The translations under genes and the position numbers were made by a program. The notes below the pieces were generated by a model, which was not told the DNA's origin, did not search any database, and saw only the letters and a program-made list of their open reading frames with translations. This document shows positions 1-9,821 of a stretch of 64,000 nt of DNA, in pieces; positions within the stretch are counted from its first letter, which is position 1; each line of letters starts with the position of its first letter. Source of the DNA: Butyrivibrio sp. (GTDB lineage: Bacteria > Bacillota > Clostridia > Lachnospirales > Lachnospiraceae); NCBI GenBank assembly GCA_015056495.1, contig SVGC01000015.1:1-64000 (forward strand), in the 5' to 3' direction.

Positions 1-483
1 GGGGAAGCTCTTAGAAGGATCAATGAAGGTGCTTCTATGATAAGGACCAAGGGTGAACCTGGTACCGGTGATGTAGTTCAGGCCGTAAGACATATCAGAA
101 AGATGAATTCAGAAATAAACAGGATTTCTTCCATGCGTGAAGATGAACTGTTTGAAGCAGCCAAGAGTCTTCAGGTTCCCTATGACCTTGTAAAATATGT
201 TCACGATAATAAAAAGCTTCCTGTAGTTAATTTTGCCGCAGGCGGTGTTGCAACTCCTGCTGATGCTGCGCTGATGATGCAGCTGGGTGCAGAAGGCGTC
301 TTCGTAGGATCTGGAATATTTAAATCAGGTAATCCGGCAAAAAGAGCTGCTGCTATCGTACAGGCTGTCACCAACTATCAGGATGCTGCTCTTATTGCAA
401 GTCTCTCTGAGGATCTTGGTGAAGCAATGGTCGGTATCAACGAAGATGAGATCCAGCTCATCATGGAGGCTAGAGGTCAGTGA
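1..483 (+). CDS. pdxS: Pyridoxal 5'-phosphate synthase lyase subunit PdxS (5' truncated by window edge)
   Basis: Frame is open from base 1 ([31 protein letters not shown]...); PdxS motifs [35 protein letters not shown]. Confidence 0.97.
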   Translation, partial: GEALRRINEGASMIRTKGEPGTGDVVQAVRHIRKMNSEINRISSMREDELFEAAKSLQVPYDLVKYVHDNKKLPVVNFAAGGVATPADAALMMQLGAEGVFVGSGIFKSGNPAKRAAAIVQAVTNYQDAALIASLSEDLGEAMVGINEDEIQLIMEARGQ

Positions 484-1043
484 TGAAGAAAATCGGTATC
501 CTTGCAGTTCAAGGAGCATTTATTGAACATGAAAAGATGATAAGTGACCTTGGATACTCAGTTGTAGAACTCAGGCAAAAAAGTGATATCAAGTCCCTCG
601 ACGGACTTGTACTTCCAGGCGGTGAGAGCACTGTTCAAGGAAAGCTCCTAAACGACCTTGATATGCTCGAGCCGCTAAAAGAACTAATATCATCCAATAT
701 ACCTGTTCTTGGAACCTGTGCCGGTCTCATCCTCCTGGCACAAAAAATAAGCAATGACCCAAATGTCTATTTTGGATCATTGCCTGTTACTGTTAAAAGA
801 AACGCCTATGGAAGACAGCTTGGAAGTTTTAACTGTCAGTCTGATTTCGGTGCTCATAGAGATGTGGACATGACTTTCATCAGAGCTCCATTCATAGAAT
901 CTGCCTCAGATGATGTGGAAATCTTGTCAGTTGTAGATGAAAAAATAGTTGCCGCAAGATACAAAAATCAGATTGGCATCTCCTTCCACCCCGAACTTGG
1001 CACTGACACCAGAGTACATGAGTATTTTCTCTCACTTGCATAA
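483..1043 (+). CDS. pdxT: Pyridoxal 5'-phosphate synthase glutaminase subunit PdxT
   Basis: KKIGILAVQGAFIEH, LPGGEST, GTCAGLILLA, FHPEL; ATG at 483 overlaps the pdxS stop. Confidence 0.96.
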   Translation: MKKIGILAVQGAFIEHEKMISDLGYSVVELRQKSDIKSLDGLVLPGGESTVQGKLLNDLDMLEPLKELISSNIPVLGTCAGLILLAQKISNDPNVYFGSLPVTVKRNAYGRQLGSFNCQSDFGAHRDVDMTFIRAPFIESASDDVEILSVVDEKIVAARYKNQIGISFHPELGTDTRVHEYFLSLA

Positions 1044-2306
1044 TTATTTATATGCTTTTATAACCTCAACCGTTTTCTGTATATCTTCTTCACTGTGGGC
1101 ATCACTTACAAACATAGCTTCAAACTGTGAAGGAGCTATATAGATTCCATTTTCCAGCATGTAGCCAAAATATTGTGCGTAGGCTGCGGTGTCTGATGTG
1201 GCAGCGGTGTCATAGTCAACTACTTCATTGTCAGTGAAAAACGCTGACAGGAGTGAACCTACACGGTTGACTACTACTTTTCCTGTACTCTTAAGGGCTG
1301 TTTCAATTTTGGCAGCCTTTTTATCTATTCGATCATAGATGCTTTCGTCTTCAAGGAGTGCATGTAATGTTTCAAGGCCTGCGGTTACAGCAATAGGATT
1401 ACCTGAGAGGGTTCCTGCCTGGTATACGCTACCAATAGGAGATACGGTCTTCATGATATCCTTTTTGCCACCGTAGGCTGCAAGAGGCATGCCTCCGCCT
1501 ATGATCTTGCCCATAGTGACCATGTCAGGCATGATATTATAATAGCCTGCTGCCCCGGAGATGCCCAGCCTGAAGCCGGTTATGACTTCATCAAATATCA
1601 GCACAGTTCCATTATCCTGAGTGATCTGTCTGAGGAATTCCAGAAATCCTTCCTTTGGCGGAACAACGCCCATATTGGCAGCAACGGGTTCTACTACCAG
1701 CGCTGCAATCCTGTCAGGATATCTCTCAAATAATTCTCTTACTGAATCAGCATCATTGTATCTGGCTACAAGAGTACAATCTGTATATGCCTTAGGCACA
1801 CCTGCACTGTCAGGAATAGCATTAGTTATAAGGCCCGAACCTGACTTCACCAGTAATCCGTCAGAGTGTCCATGATAGCAACCTGTAAACTTGATTATCA
1901 GGTCTCTTCCTGTATAGCCCCTTGCTGCTCTTACCGCGCTCATAACAGCCTCTGTTCCACTATTAACAAGTCTTACCATCTCTACTCCGGGAACCTTACT
2001 GATGATTATCTCTGCAAGTTGTGATTCCTTGGCTGTAGGTGCACCGTAGGTCAGTCCATCTGTGCAAGCTCTCTGAACAGCTTCTATTACTCTTGGATAT
2101 GCGTGTCCAAGTATTCCCGGTCCCCATGAGCATACGTAATCTATAAACTCATTACCATCAACATCTGTTATCCTGTCGCCCTTGGCATGATCTATAAATA
2201 GTGGATTTCTTCCAACAGCGTTGAATGCTCTGACTGGAGAATTAACTCCGCCAGGCATTAGTGTACATGCATGATTAAATAGTTCCTGTGATCTTGTTAT
2301 ATTCAT
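1044..2306 (-). CDS. hemL: Glutamate-1-semialdehyde 2,1-aminomutase
   Basis: LMPGGVNSPVRAF, class-III aminotransferase PLP motif MVTMGKIIGGGMPLAAYGG. Confidence 0.97.
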   Translation of the reverse strand: MNITRSQELFNHACTLMPGGVNSPVRAFNAVGRNPLFIDHAKGDRITDVDGNEFIDYVCSWGPGILGHAYPRVIEAVQRACTDGLTYGAPTAKESQLAEIIISKVPGVEMVRLVNSGTEAVMSAVRAARGYTGRDLIIKFTGCYHGHSDGLLVKSGSGLITNAIPDSAGVPKAYTDCTLVARYNDADSVRELFERYPDRIAALVVEPVAANMGVVPPKEGFLEFLRQITQDNGTVLIFDEVITGFRLGISGAAGYYNIMPDMVTMGKIIGGGMPLAAYGGKKDIMKTVSPIGSVYQAGTLSGNPIAVTAGLETLHALLEDESIYDRIDKKAAKIETALKSTGKVVVNRVGSLLSAFFTDNEVVDYDTAATSDTAAYAQYFGYMLENGIYIAPSQFEAMFVSDAHSEEDIQKTVEVIKAYK

Positions 2307-2310
2307 TTTT

Positions 2311-3273
2311 TTATTCCTTTATCCATTTAGCCGCATCAAGGGCGTGATATGTGATGATTATTGAAGCTCCTGCTCTCTTCATTGCAATGAGATTTTCAAG
2401 AACGATCCTTTTCTCATCTATCCATCCATTTTGCGCAGCTGCTTTTACCATAGAATACTCACCGCTGACATTATAGACTGCTATCGGATAGTCAAAAGTC
2501 TGAGTTGCTTCTTTGACAACATCCAGGTAGGCAAGAGCCGGCTTGACCATGACTATATCAGCTCCCTGCTCAATATCATTTTCTACTTCTCTTATAGCTT
2601 CTCTGCCGTTTCTGATATCCATCTGATAGGACTTGCGATCACCAAAGCCCGGAGCCGAACCTGCAGCATCTCTAAATGGGCTGTAATATCCTGAAGCAAA
2701 TTTGGCACTATATCCCATGATAGGAGTATTCTCATAGCCGTTGGCATCAAGGGCGTCCCTTATGGCTTCTACATCTCCATCCATCATATCTGATGGTGCT
2801 ACCATGTCGGCACCTGCCTCTACACAGGTAACTGCCATCTGCGCAAGGAGAGGAAGCGTATCATCATTTAAGATAGTGTGTCCGCTTATAAGTCCGCAGT
2901 GTCCATGATCTGTATACTCACAGAGGCATATATCAGCTATGACCAACAGCCTTGGGCAACGCTTTTTGATATATCTGATGGCATTTTGCACTATTCCATC
3001 AGGGTTATATGCTTCACTACCTCTGGCATCTTTTTTTGCCGGAACACCAAATAATAAGAGGCCTGACACTCCGCTTTCCTCTACTTCCGGCAGGATATCA
3101 TCCAATCTGTCTATAGAATATCTGTAGATACCAGGCATTGAATCAACCGCCTCTTTGATATTTTCGCCCTCTACTACAAAAAGAGGATATATAAAATCTT
3201 TAACATTAAGAACGTTCTCAGCGACCATATCTCTGAGCACATCATTAGTACGTAATCTTCTAAATCTGTACAT
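2311..3273 (-). CDS. hemB: Delta-aminolevulinic acid dehydratase (porphobilinogen synthase)
   Basis: RFRRLR, DICLCEYTDHGHCG, MVKPALAYLD, YNVSGEYSM. Confidence 0.97.
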   Translation of the reverse strand: MYRFRRLRTNDVLRDMVAENVLNVKDFIYPLFVVEGENIKEAVDSMPGIYRYSIDRLDDILPEVEESGVSGLLLFGVPAKKDARGSEAYNPDGIVQNAIRYIKKRCPRLLVIADICLCEYTDHGHCGLISGHTILNDDTLPLLAQMAVTCVEAGADMVAPSDMMDGDVEAIRDALDANGYENTPIMGYSAKFASGYYSPFRDAAGSAPGFGDRKSYQMDIRNGREAIREVENDIEQGADIVMVKPALAYLDVVKEATQTFDYPIAVYNVSGEYSMVKAAAQNGWIDEKRIVLENLIAMKRAGASIIITYHALDAAKWIKE

Positions 3274-3274
3274 C

Positions 3275-4774
3275 TTATTTCTTTTCCTTTTCTATTCTGA
3301 TAATTTCTTCTATAAGACCATCGGCCGTTGCCACGCCGGCTGTATGATAGTCCTGCACTCCATTGTCTTCAAGGGCTCTGGCAGTATACTCACCGATACA
3401 TACTACCTCTATATCCCCATCTATCACAGCACCGGTTTTAAAAAAGTTCTCGACTCCCTGTGCACTTGCAAATGTTATGTAAGTATTTCTGTCAGGGACT
3501 TTTCTGATAGTTGTATCAATATCTTCTGCACAGATAGTGTCATATACGCTTATCTCAGTAAATTCAGCTCCAGCCCGCGTCAACTTGTCAGCTATGACAT
3601 TACTGCCCTTTACTGCTCTTGGGATCAGTATTCTGCTGCCATGACTTTCCTGAACAAGCAGGTCTCCCAGACTATCCGAGTTATATTTTTCCGGAATAAT
3701 ATCTGAGATAAGTCCGTATTCCTCGTAGAGGTAGTCTGCTGTTGACTTACCTATAGAGGCTATCCTGATACCGCTCAGCTTTCTTATATCAAGCCTTGAA
3801 GCTTTATATTCATGAAAAAAAGCTTGTATTGCATTTCTTCCGGTAAAGGCTACAATGCCATACTCTTCAATATGTTCTATTGCATCAGCAAGCTCACTCG
3901 ACTGAAGCTCAACTACCTTCAAAAGTGGTATCTCAACAACCTCTGCGCCTTTTTCAGAAGCTCTCGCTTTGATCTTATGACATATCTCATTTGTGCCGCA
4001 GCTATATATAAGTGCGTTACTAAGTTCCCTGTCTGAATGGCTCCTGTAATCAAGAGCTGCATCATCTCCTACTATGATTATGGCAGGGGTTACAACTCTC
4101 GGATCACTCTCAGCTGCCTCTGCTAGAGTTGACAGGCTGCCCCTGAGTACATACTGATCTACTCTTGTTCCATTGGAGATAACTGCTGCCGGAGTATCCT
4201 TATCAAGCCCGTATTTCATAAGCTCATCTGCTATAGTACCCAGAGCTCCCAGTCCCATCAAAAAAATGAGACTTCCTCCGACTTTGGACAGCGCCTCGAA
4301 ATTGATTTCATCTGATATCTCTCCCTTGGCTGTATGTCCGGTTACTACTGTAAAAGACCTTGCCATCTCTCTATTAGTCACAGGTATGCCTGCAGACATA
4401 GGCACCGATATGGCAGAAGTCACTCCGGGAACCAGTTCGTAGGCTATCCCTGCATCTATCAGAGCCTGGCACTCCTCAGGCCCTCTTCCAAATACAAAAG
4501 GGTCTCCTCCCTTAAGTCTCAGAACCTTGTTACCTTCAAGCGCCTTGGCTACTATCAGGTCATTTATCTCTTCCTGTTTCATGGAATGATGACCTGCTCT
4601 TTTACCTGCATAGATTTTTTCACAGGCATCCTTACTGGCAGACAGAACCGACTTATCTACCAGCTGGTCATATATTATTACATCTACGCTCTTTATAAGT
4701 TCACTTGTCCTAAGAGTCATATACTCAGGCTTTCCCGGGCCTGCTCCTGCTATATATACAAATGGTTCTGACAT
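3275..4774 (-). CDS. cobA-hemD: Fused uroporphyrinogen-III C-methyltransferase / uroporphyrinogen-III synthase
   Basis: N-terminal SUMT motifs (GAGPGKPEYMTLR, RLKGGDPFVFGRGPEE, PGVTSAISVPMSAGIPVTNRE); C-terminal HemD-like domain. Confidence 0.94.
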   Translation of the reverse strand: MSEPFVYIAGAGPGKPEYMTLRTSELIKSVDVIIYDQLVDKSVLSASKDACEKIYAGKRAGHHSMKQEEINDLIVAKALEGNKVLRLKGGDPFVFGRGPEECQALIDAGIAYELVPGVTSAISVPMSAGIPVTNREMARSFTVVTGHTAKGEISDEINFEALSKVGGSLIFLMGLGALGTIADELMKYGLDKDTPAAVISNGTRVDQYVLRGSLSTLAEAAESDPRVVTPAIIIVGDDAALDYRSHSDRELSNALIYSCGTNEICHKIKARASEKGAEVVEIPLLKVVELQSSELADAIEHIEEYGIVAFTGRNAIQAFFHEYKASRLDIRKLSGIRIASIGKSTADYLYEEYGLISDIIPEKYNSDSLGDLLVQESHGSRILIPRAVKGSNVIADKLTRAGAEFTEISVYDTICAEDIDTTIRKVPDRNTYITFASAQGVENFFKTGAVIDGDIEVVCIGEYTARALEDNGVQDYHTAGVATADGLIEEIIRIEKEKK

Positions 4775-4790
4775 ATTTATCCCCGCTATA

Positions 4791-5723
4791 TCACAATATT
4801 TTTTCTATATGCTGTTTAAGCTCCTCGTCACTTTCATCATGATCATAATCAAAATGTATGATCTCAGAGTCGCCAAAAAATGCTGAAACTTTTATTTCTT
4901 TTTCTTCCGGATTGGTATATCTTGCATATACTCCGGCTGCATCATGACAATCTGCATTCATGAGGCACATGGTCCTTCTCTGCAGATCAAACAGTTTCAT
5001 AGTAGGTTCATGATCGATCTGTGAGATAAGCTGCTCTGCTTCAGTTCCTTCCAGGGTCTCAATAGCTATGATTCCCTGACAGGCGCCAGGTATCATGATA
5101 TCTGTATCAAGCTCTAACATATTTAAGCCCGTTAGATCTACCGCATCGCCAAGCCTTTTAAGACCAGCAGCAGCAAGAAGCGTTGCATCACAATCTCCTG
5201 CTCTTAGCTTATTCAGTCTTGTATTGACATTTCCCCTTAACAATACTACTTCGCACCCCGGCAAAAGCCTTTTGATAAGGTTTTCACGCCTTGGAGAAGA
5301 TGTGCCTATCCGTAACCCGGAGTAATTACCCTCATGGTATATTCCAGCCTGCAGGGCTTTAAATGCCTTATTTGCCAAGCTGTCTTTTTCTTCAGATAGA
5401 GCTATATAAACATCTTTTGGATCTTCACGTTCAAGAACAGCAGGAATCACAAAGGGCTTATCTGTTCTGGATGGCAGGTCTTTTGCGCTGTGTACAGCTA
5501 TGTCAATCCTTCCATCTGCCAGTTCTTTTTCTATTTCTGAAATGAATAATCCTTTTCCACCAATAGTTGCCAGTGACTTACTTGTATTCTTATCTCCTGA
5601 TGTAGTGATTATCACCCTCTCCAGCTTTATCTCAGGAAATTTTTCTGATAACACTTTTTCAACTATTTCTGTCTGTCTAAGTGCCAATGCACTTCCTCTG
5701 GTTCCTATCCTGATCTTATTCAT
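4791..5723 (-). CDS. hemC: Hydroxymethylbilane synthase
   Basis: KIRIGTRGSALALRQTE, HSAKDLP, GTSSPRR, LRGNVNTRL. Confidence 0.97.
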   Translation of the reverse strand: MNKIRIGTRGSALALRQTEIVEKVLSEKFPEIKLERVIITTSGDKNTSKSLATIGGKGLFISEIEKELADGRIDIAVHSAKDLPSRTDKPFVIPAVLEREDPKDVYIALSEEKDSLANKAFKALQAGIYHEGNYSGLRIGTSSPRRENLIKRLLPGCEVVLLRGNVNTRLNKLRAGDCDATLLAAAGLKRLGDAVDLTGLNMLELDTDIMIPGACQGIIAIETLEGTEAEQLISQIDHEPTMKLFDLQRRTMCLMNADCHDAAGVYARYTNPEEKEIKVSAFFGDSEIIHFDYDHDESDEELKQHIEKIL

Positions 5724-6321
5724 TATTTCTCCCGCCTTCTCTTATCTCTTTTTCAAGGATTTCTTTTAATACCTTTTTTCTTTCTGACATATCAGGTATC
5801 TCATCCTTTAAGCGCCTCCTTACTCTTCCCATATATTCATTGATCTCTCCGATATTGTCGGGGAGCTGCTTTTTCAATACATCCTTGACGTACTGTGTCA
5901 GGACAGGGCTCTCACCTGAACTTGATATGGCACATACGAGATCTTTATTTTTATATATTGAGGAAAAAATAAAACTGCATAGCTCAGGATCATCAACCAC
6001 ATTAACAGGTATCCTGTGCCTGTTGCATATATCTGAAATATGACTGTTTAGCTGGCGGTCATTAGTAGCTGCTACGACCATGCAATAGTAATCAGGATTT
6101 GCAAGGATATCATCTTCAACAAATGCTCTTCTGACTATTTTGATCTGGTCAGGGTGGTTGCCGCTAATATCCTCCACTTCCTTACTTACGTCCTGAGCAA
6201 TTACGTGTATTATGGCTCCAAACTCCAATACCGCTTTTATCTTCTGAAGAGCAGTATGGCCGCCGCCTACTATGAGTACATGCTTATCTGTTATATCTAT
6301 ATAAATTGGAAAAAATGCCAC
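5716..6321 (-). CDS. Precorrin-2 dehydrogenase / sirohydrochlorin ferrochelatase-like (Met8/CysG-N type)
   Basis: FPIYIDITDKHVLIVGGGHTALQKI; NVVDDPELCSFIFSSIYK; overlaps hemC. Confidence 0.9.
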   Translation of the reverse strand: MAFFPIYIDITDKHVLIVGGGHTALQKIKAVLEFGAIIHVIAQDVSKEVEDISGNHPDQIKIVRRAFVEDDILANPDYYCMVVAATNDRQLNSHISDICNRHRIPVNVVDDPELCSFIFSSIYKNKDLVCAISSSGESPVLTQYVKDVLKKQLPDNIGEINEYMGRVRRRLKDEIPDMSERKKVLKEILEKEIREGGRNNE

Positions 6322-6348
6322 TACTTCCTCCCTGTCTGCTCACAGCCT

Positions 6349-7542
6349 TTAGTTAACTGAACCCACGTAATCAGTGAGCCACTTGGAAATACCATCTACC
6401 TGCTCTTTATCTGCCATCTTACGAAGGGAATATATGAGCTTGCCTATTCCCTTCTCATTTACAGCCTTCTCAATAACAGGAATCTGTTCTATAAGGTCGT
6501 GTATCTTCAATTCTTTTTCAATATTCCTTGCCCATTCTTCAGCAGATTTTTCAGCTATCTGAGCCTTGGTCTGTTTGAGCTGATTATTGTTTCTGGCAAG
6601 AGTATTGAAATAATCTATATCGTACAGCTCTACTCCTTCAATATCTGCCAGAGACCTGTCTATATCCGGAGGAACTGCAAGATCAATAAATACCTTTGGA
6701 GTCTTAATGTCTTTGCGGGCTATAAGGTCATTTCTGGTGATTGTATAATGCGGGCTTGTCGTAGCGCTGATGACTACATCAACGTCACTTATATACTCAT
6801 ATCTTTTAGAGTAATCAATAAGTTTCACATTAGGATCAACCAGCAGATTGGACAGTTTGACTGAGCTCTTTTCTGATATCTCTGATGCCTCAGCTGTCTT
6901 TACGCCATGCAATCTGGAAGTCCCTATGATCTCTACATTTCCTTTATAGGCTATGTTCATGGCGGTTATAGAGCCTATTTTACCAGTGATGCCTATTATC
7001 ATTACTTTCTTGTGCTCTCCCGGAAGGGATGCTACCAGGTTGGCTGTCAGAGTGCCTACAGACACAGGGGTTTCAGATAGGCCTGTACTGGTTTTGATGT
7101 CTTTGGCAGCTGCAATCACCATCTGAAATATGGTATTAAATTCATAACCTGTTGCTCCCGCTTCAAGAGAGTCCTGATATGCATCCTTTAGCTGCCTTAA
7201 TATCTCATCCTCTCCAAGTATCATGGAATCTATTCCACAGGCAACTCTAGTAAGATGCCTTATGGCCTTTTCTTCCAGAAATACGTTGAAATATTTGATT
7301 GCATTGTCATAATCTATATTTTTATATTCACATATGAAATGCTGTAAGAAATCTACATCCTTAAGATCACCATCTATACATATCTCACATCTGTTACAGG
7401 TGGATATCACTACGCATTGATTTATTTTATCAGCCTTAGAAAAGAGTTCTTCTCTAAAGGTCTGTATATCTTCTCTGTTAAAAGCAAATTTAGATCTCAC
7501 ATCTAAAGGTGCCTGTTTGAAATTGATGCCAATTATATTCAT
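6349..7542 (-). CDS. hemA: Glutamyl-tRNA reductase (ORF extends to 7587; likely start MNIIGINFKQAPLDVR at 7542)
   Basis: STCNRCEICIDG, LGEDEILRQLKDAY, VFIDLAVPPDID. Confidence 0.94.
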   Translation of the reverse strand: MNIIGINFKQAPLDVRSKFAFNREDIQTFREELFSKADKINQCVVISTCNRCEICIDGDLKDVDFLQHFICEYKNIDYDNAIKYFNVFLEEKAIRHLTRVACGIDSMILGEDEILRQLKDAYQDSLEAGATGYEFNTIFQMVIAAAKDIKTSTGLSETPVSVGTLTANLVASLPGEHKKVMIIGITGKIGSITAMNIAYKGNVEIIGTSRLHGVKTAEASEISEKSSVKLSNLLVDPNVKLIDYSKRYEYISDVDVVISATTSPHYTITRNDLIARKDIKTPKVFIDLAVPPDIDRSLADIEGVELYDIDYFNTLARNNNQLKQTKAQIAEKSAEEWARNIEKELKIHDLIEQIPVIEKAVNEKGIGKLIYSLRKMADKEQVDGISKWLTDYVGSVN

Positions 7543-7650
7543 AGCTTGACCTACCCAGCATGTTAAAAATTTCATGAACAGTTTCATTCTATATAAGTTC
7601 TTTTTTACTGTAAACTACTAACGTAAAATAAAATCCTGCTATCACGTAAC

Positions 7651-7685
7651 AAGCCGGGGAACTGTTTTCTTAAGTCCCCCGGCTT
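7651..7685 (-). terminator. GC-rich hairpin between the 89-aa membrane-protein gene and hemA (terminator or attenuator)
   Basis: aagccggggaact / agtcccccggctt arms with one G.U; weak T tract. Confidence 0.5.
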
Positions 7686-7701
7686 TAGGAAAGAAGATTA
7701 T

Positions 7702-7971
7702 TTATGATTTCTTATCAAGCCATACCCAGGCTTTGTACATGATCGCACCCCATATAAGAAATAGTACGATCAAAACCCACATAGGCGTTGAAGAAGAATA
7801 TGCATCCCCATTTACATATTTTTCAAATCCCGGTATATCCGCATAATAATATGCACCTGCTCCAAAATCCAGACTATCAACGAGTCCAAGTCCGTTCACC
7901 ATGATGTATATTGCTGATAATACTGTTATTACTGATATTATACCGATTATTATTTTAGAATACTTGCGCAT
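7702..7971 (-). CDS. Small two-TM protein of unknown function, co-directional with YeiH gene
   Basis: 89 aa, hydrophobic N- and C-terminal segments, 32 bp downstream of the YeiH ORF. Confidence 0.65.
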   Translation of the reverse strand: MRKYSKIIIGIISVITVLSAIYIMVNGLGLVDSLDFGAGAYYYADIPGFEKYVNGDAYSSSTPMWVLIVLFLIWGAIMYKAWVWLDKKS

Positions 7972-8003
7972 ATGCGTTCACCTCTACCAGAATGTCTTAT
8001 CTA

Positions 8004-9389
8004 TCAACCTACTACCAGATTTGGAAGTGGGAAAAACTTACCTGATAACAGCAGGTATACTGCTAAAAATGTCAGGATGATGTTGAATAGCTGACCTACG
8101 ATATAGAGTACAAGTGGCTTTCCACCCTGGAACTGCTCTTTGATCTCTCTAAAGTTGGTGTCAAGTCCGATACTTGTAAATGCAAGAACAAATGCCCAGT
8201 TCTTGTACTGATCAAGGACCTTGTTGATGCTGCTGACTGTATCTGCTCCTACAAGTGGCTGGAATACAAATGAAGCAATGATAGATGCTACAAAGAATCC
8301 GATGATGAACTTAGGAAGTCTGTACCAGATTTCTGCTGCACTTACCTTGTTTTCGCTTGCTGACTTTTTCTCAACTCTTGTGGTAAAAAAGATTGCTACT
8401 GCAAAAGCAATGAAACCAATCAGGATGTTCTGAATAGATTTTACTAATACTGCTACTGTCTGAGCTGTCTCACCAAGTGCAGTTCCGGCTACTGTTACAG
8501 CACCTGTTGAATCCACTGTACCGCCGATAAGAGCACCACCCATTACTTCTCCAAGGCCTACAGCCTTGATGATGATAGGTTCAAATACCATCATGAGAAC
8601 TGTAAAGATGATAGATATTGATACTGCAAGTGAAAGATCTGTCTTTTTAGCTTTGCTGGCTGCGCCTGATGCGATTGCTGCGCTGGTACCGCATACAGAT
8701 GTTGCTGTAGCAAGTGTGATAACCAGTGGCTTATTATCAATCTTTAATACCTTAGTACCAAATACCCACATAAAGATGATAACTACAGGTGTTACAATCC
8801 ATGCAATTCCAAGTCCATATAATCCAAAGTTAACAATGTTGGAAAATAATACTGAGAATCCCATGATAACGAGTCCTGCTTTGATATAGAACTCAGTCTG
8901 AACTGCCGGCTTTAACCAGTTTGGAACTTTGACTGTATTGGCTATCAGTAATCCAACAGCAAGTGCGAAAAATGCCCATTCAAGATATCTGTTAAATGTA
9001 TATTCTGCACTTATAAGTCTTACGATTACTGCCAGTACAAATAGTCCTGCAAAGGCCGGTACATATTTTTTAACACTGACTCCCCTTAGTGCATTACCAA
9101 CTGTAAATAGTATGCCGAGTACTACAGCTGTAAGTGCAAGCTTTCCCCAAAAACCTGCTGTCAGCTGCTCAATTAAACTATTTCCATTGCCCCATGTAGA
9201 GAACTTGGCTGCACTAAAATCAAAACTTCCGGATATCACTCCCAGAGCACCTATTGCTATGATGATGAATCCAATCCATACTGCCTGCCAATCTTCTGTC
9301 TTCCATAGATCACTTAATTTTGTTTTGGATGTAGCTGCTACAAGATCTCCATCACGATCCGGTGCTACATTTGCATGTATAACTGCCAT
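8004..9389 (-). CDS. YeiH-family (putative sulfate exporter family) integral membrane protein
   Basis: 461 aa polytopic; VCGTSAAIASGAA, GGTVDSTGAVTVAG, IGLDTNFREI typical of the YeiH/UPF0324 family. Confidence 0.85.
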   Translation of the reverse strand: MAVIHANVAPDRDGDLVAATSKTKLSDLWKTEDWQAVWIGFIIIAIGALGVISGSFDFSAAKFSTWGNGNSLIEQLTAGFWGKLALTAVVLGILFTVGNALRGVSVKKYVPAFAGLFVLAVIVRLISAEYTFNRYLEWAFFALAVGLLIANTVKVPNWLKPAVQTEFYIKAGLVIMGFSVLFSNIVNFGLYGLGIAWIVTPVVIIFMWVFGTKVLKIDNKPLVITLATATSVCGTSAAIASGAASKAKKTDLSLAVSISIIFTVLMMVFEPIIIKAVGLGEVMGGALIGGTVDSTGAVTVAGTALGETAQTVAVLVKSIQNILIGFIAFAVAIFFTTRVEKKSASENKVSAAEIWYRLPKFIIGFFVASIIASFVFQPLVGADTVSSINKVLDQYKNWAFVLAFTSIGLDTNFREIKEQFQGGKPLVLYIVGQLFNIILTFLAVYLLLSGKFFPLPNLVVG

Positions 9390-9441
9390 ACTCTTATCCT
9401 CCCTTTTTCCCTTGCTCGATTTTGATAGTTCATATCATACT

Positions 9442-9455
9442 ATACCTCTAGGAAT
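9442..9455 (-). promoter_or_regulatory. Candidate operator upstream of the YeiH gene (ATTCCTAGAGGTAT on minus strand)
   Basis: Imperfect dyad ATTCC..GGTAT, also seen with longer spacing upstream of metY; followed by -10-like TATGAT. Confidence 0.35.
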
Positions 9456-9477
9456 AGTGGTTAATACTTTATAATAA

Positions 9478-9510
9478 TAGCCGGTTATAATTTCAATCTA
9501 TAACCGGCTA
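9478..9510 (-). terminator. Perfect 12-bp-stem hairpin downstream of the TusA-like gene
   Basis: tagccggttata / tataaccggcta, 9-nt loop; no strong T tract. Confidence 0.5.
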
Positions 9511-9518
9511 CTTGATAG

Positions 9519-9770
9519 TTAGTCTTCAACTTTTCTTACAACAAGATCAAAGGTTCCATCCTCATTGTCTATGAGTTTCAGTATCTGATGTCCTTCATCC
9601 TTGATGCTGCGAGGTACGTTCTGTACAGGCTCGCCATCGTTCATATGAACTTTTAATATCTGTCCGTCATCAAGCTCTTCAAGTGCAACCTTGGCTTTAA
9701 CAAAAGTTACAGGGCAGACAACGTCTGTAATATCTACAACATCATCAATCTCAAAATCAAGATCGGCCAT
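9519..9770 (-). CDS. TusA/SirA-like sulfur carrier protein (ORF extends to 9812)
   Basis: DITDVVCPVTFVKAKVALEEL: Cys-Pro TusA motif; ATG at 9770 preceded by AGGAGG. Confidence 0.85.
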   Translation of the reverse strand: MADLDFEIDDVVDITDVVCPVTFVKAKVALEELDDGQILKVHMNDGEPVQNVPRSIKDEGHQILKLIDNEDGTFDLVVRKVED

Positions 9771-9821
9771 ATCAGTTCCTCCTAATCTATATCTACACTG
9801 ACTTTTTATCATTCTAATTAT

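Noticed and set aside
3155-3706. 183-aa plus-strand ORF across the hemB/cobA-hemD junction
   Set aside because: Antisense to two confident genes, Cys/Phe/Tyr-rich composition typical of antisense frames.
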